Assembly (NCBI RefSeq): GCF_026343115.1
Contig: NZ_JAPEMC010000006.1
Span: forward strand, 89,648 to 153,647
Origin: Streptomyces sp. NBC_00102
GTDB taxonomy: Bacteria > Actinomycetota > Actinomycetes > Streptomycetales > Streptomycetaceae
Direction of reading: 5' to 3'
Length of the DNA: 64,000 bases
Part shown: positions 38,714 through 46,595 of the stretch, one piece after another
How positions within the stretch are numbered: position 1 is the first letter of the stretch
Layout: the number at the start of each line of letters is the position of its first letter
Translations under genes and position numbers: made by a program
Notes under the pieces: generated by a model
Told to the model about the DNA's origin: nothing
What the model saw: only the letters and a program-made list of their open reading frames with translations
Databases searched by the model: none

Positions 38714-39026
38714 GGACACAGCCTAGGCACCGGGAGCGACAGAACGGGGTGACCCGTCGGCGGAACCCGCCCGGCCGCGTGATGCGCGATCGCCGGGCCG
38801 GACGCAACGGCGCCCCCGCCGAGGCCAAGGCGGGTCCGCGTGCCGGAGAGGCGCGAACGCCCGCGTGGCGACGGACCACCAGGGATCGCCTGTGCCGTGA
38901 ACGGGTGCCGTCGGGCCCTGTGGTGCAGCCATGACCGGGTCACGTCGGGCCTTGTCGGGCGCAGCACCTCACCCCTTCCCCACACCCACTCCCCACACCC
39001 GCCCCCTGCCCTGCCCCGCCCAGGAC

Positions 39027-39066
39027 GCGATATATCTTGTCCCGGGCGACCATTGCGCTATATCTT
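39027..39066. promoter_or_regulatory. Direct repeat GCG(A/C)TATATCTT and promoter of the MFS gene
   Basis: Two 12-bp copies 28 bp apart. TTGTCC in the first copy and TATCTT in the second, with an 18-bp spacer, make a plausible promoter for the MFS gene. The remaining gene-free DNA back to the TetR start shows nothing else. Confidence 0.5.
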
Positions 39067-39069
39067 AAT

Positions 39070-39098
39070 GAACGCCGTTCTCTGACTGAACACTGTTC
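39070..39098. promoter_or_regulatory. Tandem TetR-type operators GAACGCCGTTC and GAACACTGTTC
   Basis: Two perfect 11-bp palindromes with centres 18 bp apart lie just downstream of the proposed -10 of the MFS promoter, a position that would block initiation. They share the GAAC-N3-GTTC form and are the best candidates for the neighbouring TetR repressor. Confidence 0.6.
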
Positions 39099-39196
39099 TC
39101 CCGTAAGACGTGTTCTCCGCTGCGGTATGCCATCAGCACGACCATCAGGCACCCCGTCCGACCGTGGCCGGCGCTGCCCTTCCACGAGGAGATCCG

Positions 39197-40909
39197 ATGT
39201 CCACCACCGGTGTTGCGTCATCCCTGGCGCCCACCGACTCCCCGGCGCCCTACCGGTGGCGCTGGGTCGCGCTCTTCGTGATCCTCGCCGCCGAGGTGAT
39301 GGATCTCCTGGACGCCGTAGTCACCAACATCGCCGGTCCCTCCATGCGGGCCGACCTGGGCGGCGGTGCGTCCACGCTGCAATGGCTCGCCGCCGCGTAC
39401 ACCCTCTCGATGGCCGTCGGACTGGTCACCGGCGGTCGGCTCGGAGACATACACGGCCGCCGCCGGATGTTCCTGGTGGGTGCCGCCGGCTTCACCGCGG
39501 GTTCGCTGCTGTGTGCGATAGCCGGGTCGCCCGGCACGCTGATCACGGCTCGCGTCGTCCAGGGACTGTTCGGCGCCGTGATGCTGCCTCAGGGCCTCGG
39601 CATGATCAAGGAGATGTTCCCGCCGAAGGAGTCGCAGAAGGCTTTCGGCCTGTTCGGCCCGGTCATGGGGCTGTCCGCCGTGTGCGGGCCGATCCTCGCG
39701 GGCTGGCTCGTGGACGCCGACTACTTCGGCACCGGATGGCGGATGATCTTCCTGATCAACCTGCCGCTCGGCGCCGCGGCCTTCCTCGGCGCCCTGCGCT
39801 ACCTGCCCCGGACCCAGGCCGGCGACAAGCCCCGCCTGGACATCCCCGGCATGCTCCTGGTCTCGCTCGCCGCGCTGCTCGTCATCTTCCCGCTGGTGCA
39901 GGGCCGCGAGTACGACTGGCCCGCCTGGACGTTCGCGATGCTGGCCGCCTCGGTCGCCGTCTTCGCCGTCTTCGCCGTGTACGAGTCGCGCCGCAGCAGG
40001 GCTGGGCTGGACCCCCTGGTCGTACCGAGCCTCTTCCGCAAGCGCGGATTCAGCGGAGGCATGACCCTCGGGCTGGTCTTCTTCTCGGCCATGCAGGGCT
40101 TCATGCTCGTCTTCAACCTCTACACCCAGATCGGGCTGGGCTACTCACCGCTCAAGGCGGGCCTGGTGATGGTGCCATGGTCCGGCGGCATGATCGTCGG
40201 CTTCGGCCTGGCCCAGGCCGTGGCACGGTTCGGCCGGGCCGTGCTTCAGGCGGGCGCGCTGGTCATGGGAGTCGGCGTGTTCGGTGTCTGGCTGACGCTC
40301 GACACGGCGGGCAGCGGCGTCGGCCCGTGGCAGCTCCTGCCCGCCCTGCTCGTGACCGGCACCGGCATGGGTCTGCTGATGGCCCCGTTCTTCGACATCG
40401 TGCTCTCCAGCGTCGAGCAGCACGAGACGGGCTCGGCATCCGGCACGATGACCGCCGTCCAGCAGCTCGGCGGCGCCTTCGGAGTGGCCATCCTCGGCAC
40501 CGCGTTCTTCGGCCTGCTGGGCGGCTCGATCGCGAGCTCCGTCGACCACCAGGCGGACGGTCTGCGTGACCGGCTCGGCGCCGTCCACGTCCCGCCCGCG
40601 GCCCAGGACCGTGTCCTCGCGGATCTGCGCCGCTGCGCCGCTGACCGCGCCGTCGCCAAGGACCCCGCCGCGACCCCCTCCTCCTGCACCCTCCTGGAGA
40701 AGGACGCCCGCTCCGCCGCCACTTCACCCGAAGCCGCCGCCAAGGTGCCCGCCGCACTCCAGGACACCGCGTCCTCCGCCTTCCGCGGCGGCTTCGGCTC
40801 GGCGATGAAGACCGTGCTGTGGATCGTGGACGGCATGCTCGTCCTCACCTTCCTCCTCGCCTTCCTGCTCCCCCGCCACGCTCGTCCCGAGGAAACCCCC
40901 GCCCACTGA
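39197..40909 (+). CDS. MFS exporter, DHA2 (EmrB/QacA) family
   Basis: 570 residues, 14 predicted helices. Motif A GRLGDIHGRRRMFLVG after helix 2 and motif C-like GPVMGLSAVCGPILAGWLV are DHA2 hallmarks; DAVVTNIAGPSM in helix 1 is the usual D1 motif. The penultimate extracellular stretch (RDRLGAVHVPPAAQDRVLADLRRCAADRAVAKDP) with two cysteines is a loop. It exports a drug-like compound by proton antiport; the substrate is unknown. ATG with GAGGAG. Followed by a hairpin terminator. Confidence 0.92.
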   Translation: MSTTGVASSLAPTDSPAPYRWRWVALFVILAAEVMDLLDAVVTNIAGPSMRADLGGGASTLQWLAAAYTLSMAVGLVTGGRLGDIHGRRRMFLVGAAGFTAGSLLCAIAGSPGTLITARVVQGLFGAVMLPQGLGMIKEMFPPKESQKAFGLFGPVMGLSAVCGPILAGWLVDADYFGTGWRMIFLINLPLGAAAFLGALRYLPRTQAGDKPRLDIPGMLLVSLAALLVIFPLVQGREYDWPAWTFAMLAASVAVFAVFAVYESRRSRAGLDPLVVPSLFRKRGFSGGMTLGLVFFSAMQGFMLVFNLYTQIGLGYSPLKAGLVMVPWSGGMIVGFGLAQAVARFGRAVLQAGALVMGVGVFGVWLTLDTAGSGVGPWQLLPALLVTGTGMGLLMAPFFDIVLSSVEQHETGSASGTMTAVQQLGGAFGVAILGTAFFGLLGGSIASSVDHQADGLRDRLGAVHVPPAAQDRVLADLRRCAADRAVAKDPAATPSSCTLLEKDARSAATSPEAAAKVPAALQDTASSAFRGGFGSAMKTVLWIVDGMLVLTFLLAFLLPRHARPEETPAH

Positions 40910-40920
40910 GACGGCGCCCG

Positions 40921-40952
40921 GCCGATCCGCCGCTCCACCGCGGCGGATCGGC
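40921..40952 (+). terminator. MFS gene terminator
   Basis: 13-bp perfect stem (arm GCCGATCCGCCGC), 6-nt loop, extended outward by GGCGCC/GGCGCC pairing; starts 11 bp after the stop. Confidence 0.75.
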
Positions 40953-41057
40953 GAGGCGCCGCGCTCGGGACTGCGTCACGTATGTCCGACGGTGAGGAAG
41001 GCGCCCCTGGCAGGTCGTCCTGGCTTGCCGACCCGAAAGATCCGTCAGAATAGCCGG

Positions 41058-41087
41058 TTGTCGGGTGATCACCTCGACGTCTAACGT
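41058..41087 (+). promoter_or_regulatory. Possible promoter of the tRNA-like RNA
   Basis: TTGTCG, 18-bp spacer, TAACGT. It would start transcription a few bases before the cloverleaf, as is common for tRNA genes. Moderate match only. Confidence 0.4.
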
Positions 41088-41096
41088 CTCCGTCAT

Positions 41097-41168
41097 CGGC
41101 GTGTAGCTCAGCAGGAGAGCACCGGGCTCCGGACCCGGGGGGCGCAGGGGCGGAACCTGCCACGTCGG
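41097..41168 (+). ncRNA. tRNA-Arg(CCG)-like cloverleaf with abnormal T-loop
   Basis: A complete cloverleaf folds: 7-bp acceptor (CGGCGTG/CACGTCG, one G-U), TA at 8-9, D-stem GCTC/GAGC with loop AGCAGGA, 5-bp anticodon stem CCGGG/CCCGG with loop CTCCGGA (anticodon CCG, arginine), 5-nt variable region, 5-bp T-stem GCAGG/CCTGC. The T-loop is GGCGGAA instead of TTCRANY, so the usual D-loop/T-loop contact and the conserved T54-Psi55 are lost, and no CCA is encoded. It resembles Streptomyces tRNA-Arg(CCG) in the anticodon arm but is unlikely to be a normal elongator. It ends four bases before an ATG at the head of the next gene. Could be a degenerate tRNA, a tRNA mimic or a processing signal. Confidence 0.7.
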
Positions 41169-41254
41169 CTTATGGATGACAACGCTGAGCAGCAGCCCCC
41201 GATACGGCCCTCTCCTATCCGGAGGGCCAACTGGTCAAGGCCTTCATCACCGCG

Positions 41255-43486
41255 TTGACCCACGAGGATGCCGACACCCGGCGCCGCGCCGAAGTGCGCG
41301 GGCAGCGCTGGCGGGAGGTTCTGGCGGCCCTGGCCGCAGGTCGGCTGACGGTCGGTTCGCGTACGCCCGTGGCCGGGTTTCCGCCCTGGGTGACCCTTGA
41401 GGTGATGCGCGGAGGCTTCGCCACCGGGACCGCGAGCGCGAGCGGGCCGCTCCAGAGCCACGAGACCGAAGCCGCGCGGAGGTTCGGCGTACCCGCTGAA
41501 CGGCGCGCGCTCTTCGCCTACTGCCTCACCGAGCCCGGACTCGCCTGGTTGTGGTCCCGGTTGGACAGCGGCGGCTACGAGATCGGTGTGCCCGAGGAGG
41601 CCGCGCTGCTCACCCTGGCCTGGCTGGTGCGCCGAGGTGAGACCGGCGCTGCGCTCGACCTCGTGGCGGAGCTGAAGCCGTTCGCGGACCGGTTGCGGTT
41701 CCTGCCGCGCCCCGGGGACGAGGCCGTGCCCGACGCAACCGGGGCCGACGCCACCGCGGCCGTCCACCGGCACACCGTCTCCGAGGCCATCGACACTCTG
41801 ATACGGCGGCGGCCCAACGCAGCCGTCGAGGCCCAGCGCGAGGCGCTCGCCGTGTGGCAGCCGTTCGGCGACGAGCTGCTCGTCCACTGGTTGCGGACGG
41901 CGCGGGACGGCTGCGTCCTCGAACTCGCCCCGGACGCCGACTGGCTGGCCGAGGGCGAGGTTCTGCTCGGCCGCTACCGGCGGCTGGCGGCGGAACACAC
42001 CTTGTGCACCAAGCACCGCAGCCCCAAGGAGAATCTGGGCATTCTCCGTGCGGCGCTGGAGGAGGCCGTCGCCGGGCGGCCGCTGGAACCGCGCCGGCTC
42101 GGCCTGCTGCGGCACGCGGTGCGGTCGATGGTGCGGCGGCGTGGTCTGCCCGGCTCGGCCACGCACTCGGCGTTGCGCCGCCGCCAGGCCGAGCAGGCGG
42201 CGCTGCCTTCCCATCACGCCTCGGCCCAGCTGATGCTGGGCCGGCTCGCGGTGTATCCGCTGGAGGCGGGAATCACCGACGTGGCCCCGCTCCTGGGTCC
42301 GGTTACCGAGGAGGAGAGCCGGGAGACCGGTCTGCCCGCCGGAGCCGTCGTCCCGGACACGGTCGCCCGGGTGGTCGGGTCCGCGCTGAGCGCTCCGCTC
42401 GGCACGCTCGTGGAGCGGGGCGTCGTCCCGTCCGCCGAGGTCATGGCCCAACTGGTGCCGCAGTTGGTCGCCGCCACCACCGCACACGCGTACGTCGACG
42501 AGACGCTGCGAGCCGTGATGGCCGCGAACTACCGGGCGTTCCGCGACCGCCGCTCCGTGCTCCTGCTCGATCTGGAGCGCCAGGTGCGCGTCGAGGAACT
42601 GCCCTGGGTGCGGGCGGTGGCGGGGCAGCGATCGGCGGCACCGGGCGCGGCGGACGGTGAAGGTGCGCTCTCCGTGCTGCGGCATCTGGGCGAGCTGGCC
42701 GTGCAGGCCTTCCCGGGGACGCTCCTGCCCAACCCGCTGGTCCGCGAGTTCGGAGTCCTCGACCGCGGTTGCGACCTCGGGGCCCCGTTCGTGGAGGAGC
42801 TGGCCGCCGACATCTTCATGGGCACGTTCAGCCGGAAGTTCCTCAAGGCCGCGCGGGACGCGGGCGAGCTGCTCGGCGGCACCCTGTACGAGCGTTACTA
42901 CGGCATCGACTACGCCGCGATCCGCAATCTGGCGATCGTGGAGACGAGCGAGGCCCTGACCCGTCCGGACGGCGCACGCACCTCCCCCGGCTTCGCGCGG
43001 TTGTGCGCCGAGCGGGCCAAGGTGACCTCGCACTCCAGGTCGGTCGCGGCGAACGGGACGGTGATCGAACAGGCGCAGATCCTCACCACGCACAACCTGG
43101 CCACCCTGGTGAACCGGGTGGGCATCGCCCCCCGGCCCGGGTGGGCCGATCTGGCGCGCCGCTGCTTCGTGACCGTGTGCCGGCTGACCGCCCGTGTGCA
43201 CCGCGACCCGCGGCCGTTGGGCACGATCAAGGACGCCGCGTACGCGTGGCGCCAGATGGTGTTCCACCTGTCCCTCTGCCCGCCCACGGAGCAGCGGCGG
43301 GTCGTCGCGGGCCTGTCGCAGGAGGTGGCCCGTCACCCGGCCCATGTCGCGACCCGGCTGGCCCCCGCCCTGGCGGGGCTGGTCCTCGTCGCCGGGGGCG
43401 GCGCCTTCGACGAGGACGGGACGGCGGACACCGGACGTGCCCGGCGCTTCACGGGGTGGAGCACCGGCGAGCACTGGATGCGGTGA
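41255..43486 (+). CDS. Large protein of unknown family behind a tRNA-like RNA
   Basis: At least 743 residues that I do not recognise. Mostly alpha-helical, soluble, no signal peptide. Notable blocks: EPGLAWLWSRLDSGGYEIGVPEEAALLTLAWLVRRGE, HRSPKENLGILRAALEEAV, FSRKFLKAARDAGELLGGTLYERYYGIDYAAIRNLA, HSRSVAANGTVIEQAQILTTHNLATLVNRVGI, RCFVTVCRLTARVHRDPRPLGTIKDAAYAWRQMVFHLSLC. Start is unclear: the frame is open back to a stop at 41186 and reads sensibly (SYPEGQLVKAFITALTHEDAD) but has no ATG or GTG there; a TTG at the given start is the only standard start in frame. An ATG at 41172 (MDDNAEQQPP) is in another frame, needing a -1 shift. The tight link to the tRNA-like RNA suggests an RNA-related role, inference only. 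Confidence 0.8.
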   Translation: MTHEDADTRRRAEVRGQRWREVLAALAAGRLTVGSRTPVAGFPPWVTLEVMRGGFATGTASASGPLQSHETEAARRFGVPAERRALFAYCLTEPGLAWLWSRLDSGGYEIGVPEEAALLTLAWLVRRGETGAALDLVAELKPFADRLRFLPRPGDEAVPDATGADATAAVHRHTVSEAIDTLIRRRPNAAVEAQREALAVWQPFGDELLVHWLRTARDGCVLELAPDADWLAEGEVLLGRYRRLAAEHTLCTKHRSPKENLGILRAALEEAVAGRPLEPRRLGLLRHAVRSMVRRRGLPGSATHSALRRRQAEQAALPSHHASAQLMLGRLAVYPLEAGITDVAPLLGPVTEEESRETGLPAGAVVPDTVARVVGSALSAPLGTLVERGVVPSAEVMAQLVPQLVAATTAHAYVDETLRAVMAANYRAFRDRRSVLLLDLERQVRVEELPWVRAVAGQRSAAPGAADGEGALSVLRHLGELAVQAFPGTLLPNPLVREFGVLDRGCDLGAPFVEELAADIFMGTFSRKFLKAARDAGELLGGTLYERYYGIDYAAIRNLAIVETSEALTRPDGARTSPGFARLCAERAKVTSHSRSVAANGTVIEQAQILTTHNLATLVNRVGIAPRPGWADLARRCFVTVCRLTARVHRDPRPLGTIKDAAYAWRQMVFHLSLCPPTEQRRVVAGLSQEVARHPAHVATRLAPALAGLVLVAGGGAFDEDGTADTGRARRFTGWSTGEHWMR

Positions 43487-43600
43487 CGGGTCGGACGCGA
43501 GCAGCCGGCGAGGGCGCCGAGGGTCTCCGGTGGGGCGGCCCGGACACCGCCGGCTCCCGCGGCGTCCGACGACGCCCGGAACCGGCCGTGCCCGCCCGTC

Positions 43601-44989
43601 TCACGAACGGACCAGGGCCAGCACCTCATCGCGCAGGCTCCGCATGGTGTGCGGGTCGCGGGCTTCGGCGTTGAGGCGGAGGAGGGGTTCGGTGTTGGAG
43701 GGGCGGAGGTTGAACCACCAGTCCGGGCCGCTCACGGTGAGGCCGTCGAGTTCGTCGAGGGTGACCCCGTCGCGGTCGCGCCAGGCGGCGCGGACGGCGG
43801 CGAGGCGCTCGGACTGGTCGGAGACGGTGGAGTTGATCTCGCCGGAGGCGGCGTACCGCTCGAAGCTGCCGGTGAGGGCGGACAACGTGCCGTCCTGTCC
43901 GCCGAGGGCGGCGAGCACGTGGAGGGCGGCGAGCATGCCGGTGTCGGCGTTCCAGAAGTCGGCGAAGTAGTAGTGCGCGGAGTGTTCGCCGCCGAAGACG
44001 GCGCCGGTGCGGGCCATTTCGGCCTTGATGAAGGAGTGGCCGACGCGGGTGCGGACGGGGGTGCCGCCGTTCTCGCGGATGACCTCGGGGACGGACCACG
44101 AGGTGATCAGGTTGTGCAGCACGGTCGCGCCTGGCCTGCGGGCGAGTTCGCGGGTGGCGACGAGCGCGGTGATGGCGGAGGGCGAGACCGGCTCTCCTCG
44201 TTCGTCGACGACGAAGCAGCGGTCGGCGTCGCCGTCGAAGGCGAGACCGAGGTCGGCGCCCTCGGCGAGGACGCGGGCCTGGAGATCCACGATGTTGGCG
44301 GGGTCGAGGGGGTTGGCCTCGTGGTTCGGGAAGGTGCCGTCGAGCTCGAAGTACATCGGTACGACGTCGAGCGGCAGCCCCGCGAGGACGGTCGGCACGG
44401 TGTGGCCGCCCATGCCGTTCCCGGCGTCCACCACGACCTTGAGCGGCCGGATCGCCGTGAGGTCGACGAGGCCGAGCAGATGGGCGGCGTACTCCCGCAG
44501 GGTGTCGTGGTGCGTGAGGGTGCCGGGGCCGGCGGGCGACGGCACGGGCGCGCCGGTGTCGGACCACCGCTCCACGAGCGCGCGGATCTCGGCGAGGCCG
44601 CTGTCCTGGCCGATCGGCGCCGCACCGGCCCGGCACATCTTGATGCCGTTGTACCGCGCCGGGTTGTGCGAGGCGGTGAACATCGCACCGGGCAGACCGA
44701 GCGCCCCGGAGGCGTAGTAGAGCTGGTCGGTCGAGCAGAGGCCGGTCTCGGTGACGTCGGCGCCCTGAGCCGTGGCGCCGCGGGCGAAGGCCCGCGCGAG
44801 GCCCGGTGAGGTGGCGCGCATGTCGTGGCCGGTGACGAGGGCGCGCGCGCCGGTGACCTGGACGAACGCGGCGCCGAAGAGCTCGGCGGTGGTCTCGTCC
44901 CACTGGTCGGGTACGACGCCGCGTACGTCGTACGCCTTGACGACCCCGGAGAGATCGGTGCGGGGGGCGGGTTCAGTGGGCGCGGCCAT
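43601..44989 (-). CDS. manB: Phosphomannomutase/phosphoglucomutase
   Basis: 462 residues of the alpha-D-phosphohexomutase family. Catalytic phosphoserine S107 in TASHNP, metal-binding DGDADR, sugar-specificity loop GGEHSAHYYF and phosphate-binding RPSNTEP. Interconverts mannose (or glucose) 1- and 6-phosphates. As the last gene of the mannoside operon it would take mannose 1-phosphate released by the GH130 enzyme into mannose 6-phosphate. AAGGAGA precedes the ATG, and the start overlaps the GH13 stop by 17 bp. Confidence 0.93.
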   Translation of the reverse strand: MAAPTEPAPRTDLSGVVKAYDVRGVVPDQWDETTAELFGAAFVQVTGARALVTGHDMRATSPGLARAFARGATAQGADVTETGLCSTDQLYYASGALGLPGAMFTASHNPARYNGIKMCRAGAAPIGQDSGLAEIRALVERWSDTGAPVPSPAGPGTLTHHDTLREYAAHLLGLVDLTAIRPLKVVVDAGNGMGGHTVPTVLAGLPLDVVPMYFELDGTFPNHEANPLDPANIVDLQARVLAEGADLGLAFDGDADRCFVVDERGEPVSPSAITALVATRELARRPGATVLHNLITSWSVPEVIRENGGTPVRTRVGHSFIKAEMARTGAVFGGEHSAHYYFADFWNADTGMLAALHVLAALGGQDGTLSALTGSFERYAASGEINSTVSDQSERLAAVRAAWRDRDGVTLDELDGLTVSGPDWWFNLRPSNTEPLLRLNAEARDPHTMRSLRDEVLALVRS

Positions 44990-46595
44990 GGCCGTCTCCT
45001 TCGGGGGACTGCGGTTCGGGGGTGTCGAGGAGCCACACGGCGGTGTCGGGCGGGATCGCGTCGCCGTCGAGCGGTCCGCTGGCCAGGACCGGGCGGCCGG
45101 TCACGCCGAGGGTGGTCCAGGACAGGGGCCGGTCCGCGAGGTTGACGACGCAGGTCAGGCCGGAGCGGCGGAAGGCGAGGTACGGGTCGCGGGGCGCCGA
45201 GTACCACCTGGGCGGGGCCGTCGGGTCGGACGCGGGGTGGGCGCGGCGCAGGCGCAGGGCCTCGCGGTAGAGGGTGAGCGTGGAGTCGGGGTCGTGTTCC
45301 TGGGCGGCGACGGTGTGGGGTGCCCAGTCGTCCGGCTGCGGCAGCCAGGTGCGGTCGGCGCTCGCGGTGGTGAAGCCGTACGGGGCGCGGTCGCCGGACC
45401 ACGGCAGCGGGACGCGGGAGCCGTCGCGGCCCCGCTCAGTGTGGCCGGAGCGCTCCCAGAGCGGGTCGAGGATGCGGGCGTCGGGGATGCGGGCCTGCGG
45501 CAGGCCGAGTTCTTCGCCCTGGTAGAGGTAGGCGGAGCCGGGCAGGGCGAGCATGAGCAGGGCGGCGGCCCTCGCACGCGCGGCGGAACCGAGGCGGGTG
45601 ACAGGGCGGACCGCGTCGTGGCTGGAGAGCAGCCAGGTGACGGCCCCGCCGCCGGGGGCGGAGAGCGAGGCGTCGATGACGCGGCGCAGTTCGCCCGGTT
45701 CCCAGGCGGCCTCCAGGAAGGCGAAGTTGAAGGCCTGGTGCATCTCGTCGGGCCGGGTGTAGCGGGCGAGCCTGGCCGGGTCGAAGACGGCGGACTCGGC
45801 GACCATGACCCGCTCGTGCGGGGGTACCGCGCCGGGCGGTGCCGGATGGGTGTCGAGGAGGGTGCGCCATTCGCGGTAGAGCGGGTGCAGTTCATCCTGG
45901 TCGTAGTAGGGCATGAGGTGGTTGCGCAGCGGGTCCTGGTGTTGTCCGGGCCCGGCGTCGGGGAAGCCATCGGCCTTGAACAAGGCGTGGGCGACGTCGA
46001 CGCGGAAGCCGTCCACGCCCCGGTCCAGCCAGTGCGTCAGGATGCCGGTAAAGGCGTGCCGCACCTCGGGGGAACGCCAGTTGAGGTCGGGCTGCTCGGG
46101 TGCGTGGAGGTGGCAGTACCACTGGCCGTCCGGTACGCGGGTCCACGCGGGGCCGCCGAAGGCCGACTGCCAGTCGTTGGGCGGGAGTTCGCCGTGCGGC
46201 CCGCGGCCGGGGCGGAAGAGGTAGCGGTCGCGCGCGGCGGAGCCGGGTCCTGCCGCCAGCGCCTCCTGGAACCAGGGGTGCTGGTCGGAGGTGTGGTTGG
46301 GCACGAGGTCGACGATGAGCTTCAGGCCCAGGTGGTGGGCGCGGGCGGTGAGTTCGTCGAAGTCCTCGGGGCTGCCGAGGTCGGTGGCGACGCCGGTGTG
46401 GTCGGCGATGTCGTATCCGCCGTCGGCGAGCGGCGAGGGGTAGAACGGCGTGATCCAGACGGCGTCGGCGCCGAGCCCGGCGATGTGGTCGAGCCGGGCG
46501 GTGGCTCCGGCGAGGTCGCCGGTGCCGTCGCCGTCGGAGTCGGCGAAGGCGCGCGGGTACAACTCGTAGCAGACGGCGTCCTGCCACCAGCTCAT
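44973..46595 (-). CDS. GH13 alpha-glucosidase family enzyme
   Basis: 540 residues, cytoplasmic GH13 TIM barrel of the oligo-1,6-glucosidase/alpha-glucosidase type: WWQDAVCYELYPRAFADSDGDGTGDLAG, LIVDLVPNHTSDQHPWF, nucleophile Asp in GVDGFRVDVAHAL, acid/base Glu in VMVAESAVF, and SSHD in place of the usual NHD at the third conserved region (the Ser is a variation). It would release glucose from imported alpha-glucosides, for example from mannosyl-glucose type substrates. Start ATG overlaps the preceding Gfo/Idh/MocA stop by four bases (ATGA). Confidence 0.9.
   Translation of the reverse strand: MSWWQDAVCYELYPRAFADSDGDGTGDLAGATARLDHIAGLGADAVWITPFYPSPLADGGYDIADHTGVATDLGSPEDFDELTARAHHLGLKLIVDLVPNHTSDQHPWFQEALAAGPGSAARDRYLFRPGRGPHGELPPNDWQSAFGGPAWTRVPDGQWYCHLHAPEQPDLNWRSPEVRHAFTGILTHWLDRGVDGFRVDVAHALFKADGFPDAGPGQHQDPLRNHLMPYYDQDELHPLYREWRTLLDTHPAPPGAVPPHERVMVAESAVFDPARLARYTRPDEMHQAFNFAFLEAAWEPGELRRVIDASLSAPGGGAVTWLLSSHDAVRPVTRLGSAARARAAALLMLALPGSAYLYQGEELGLPQARIPDARILDPLWERSGHTERGRDGSRVPLPWSGDRAPYGFTTASADRTWLPQPDDWAPHTVAAQEHDPDSTLTLYREALRLRRAHPASDPTAPPRWYSAPRDPYLAFRRSGLTCVVNLADRPLSWTTLGVTGRPVLASGPLDGDAIPPDTAVWLLDTPEPQSPEGDGHGRAH

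Noticed and set aside
41097..41168. Ordinary functional tRNA-Arg
   Set aside because: The T-loop lacks TTCRANY in every position that matters, so it is listed as tRNA-like rather than as an elongator tRNA.
41176..41400. 74-codon frame starting with ATG just after the tRNA-like RNA
   Set aside because: Gly/Pro/Arg-rich shadow of the orphan gene; the long frame in a different phase has the coding character.
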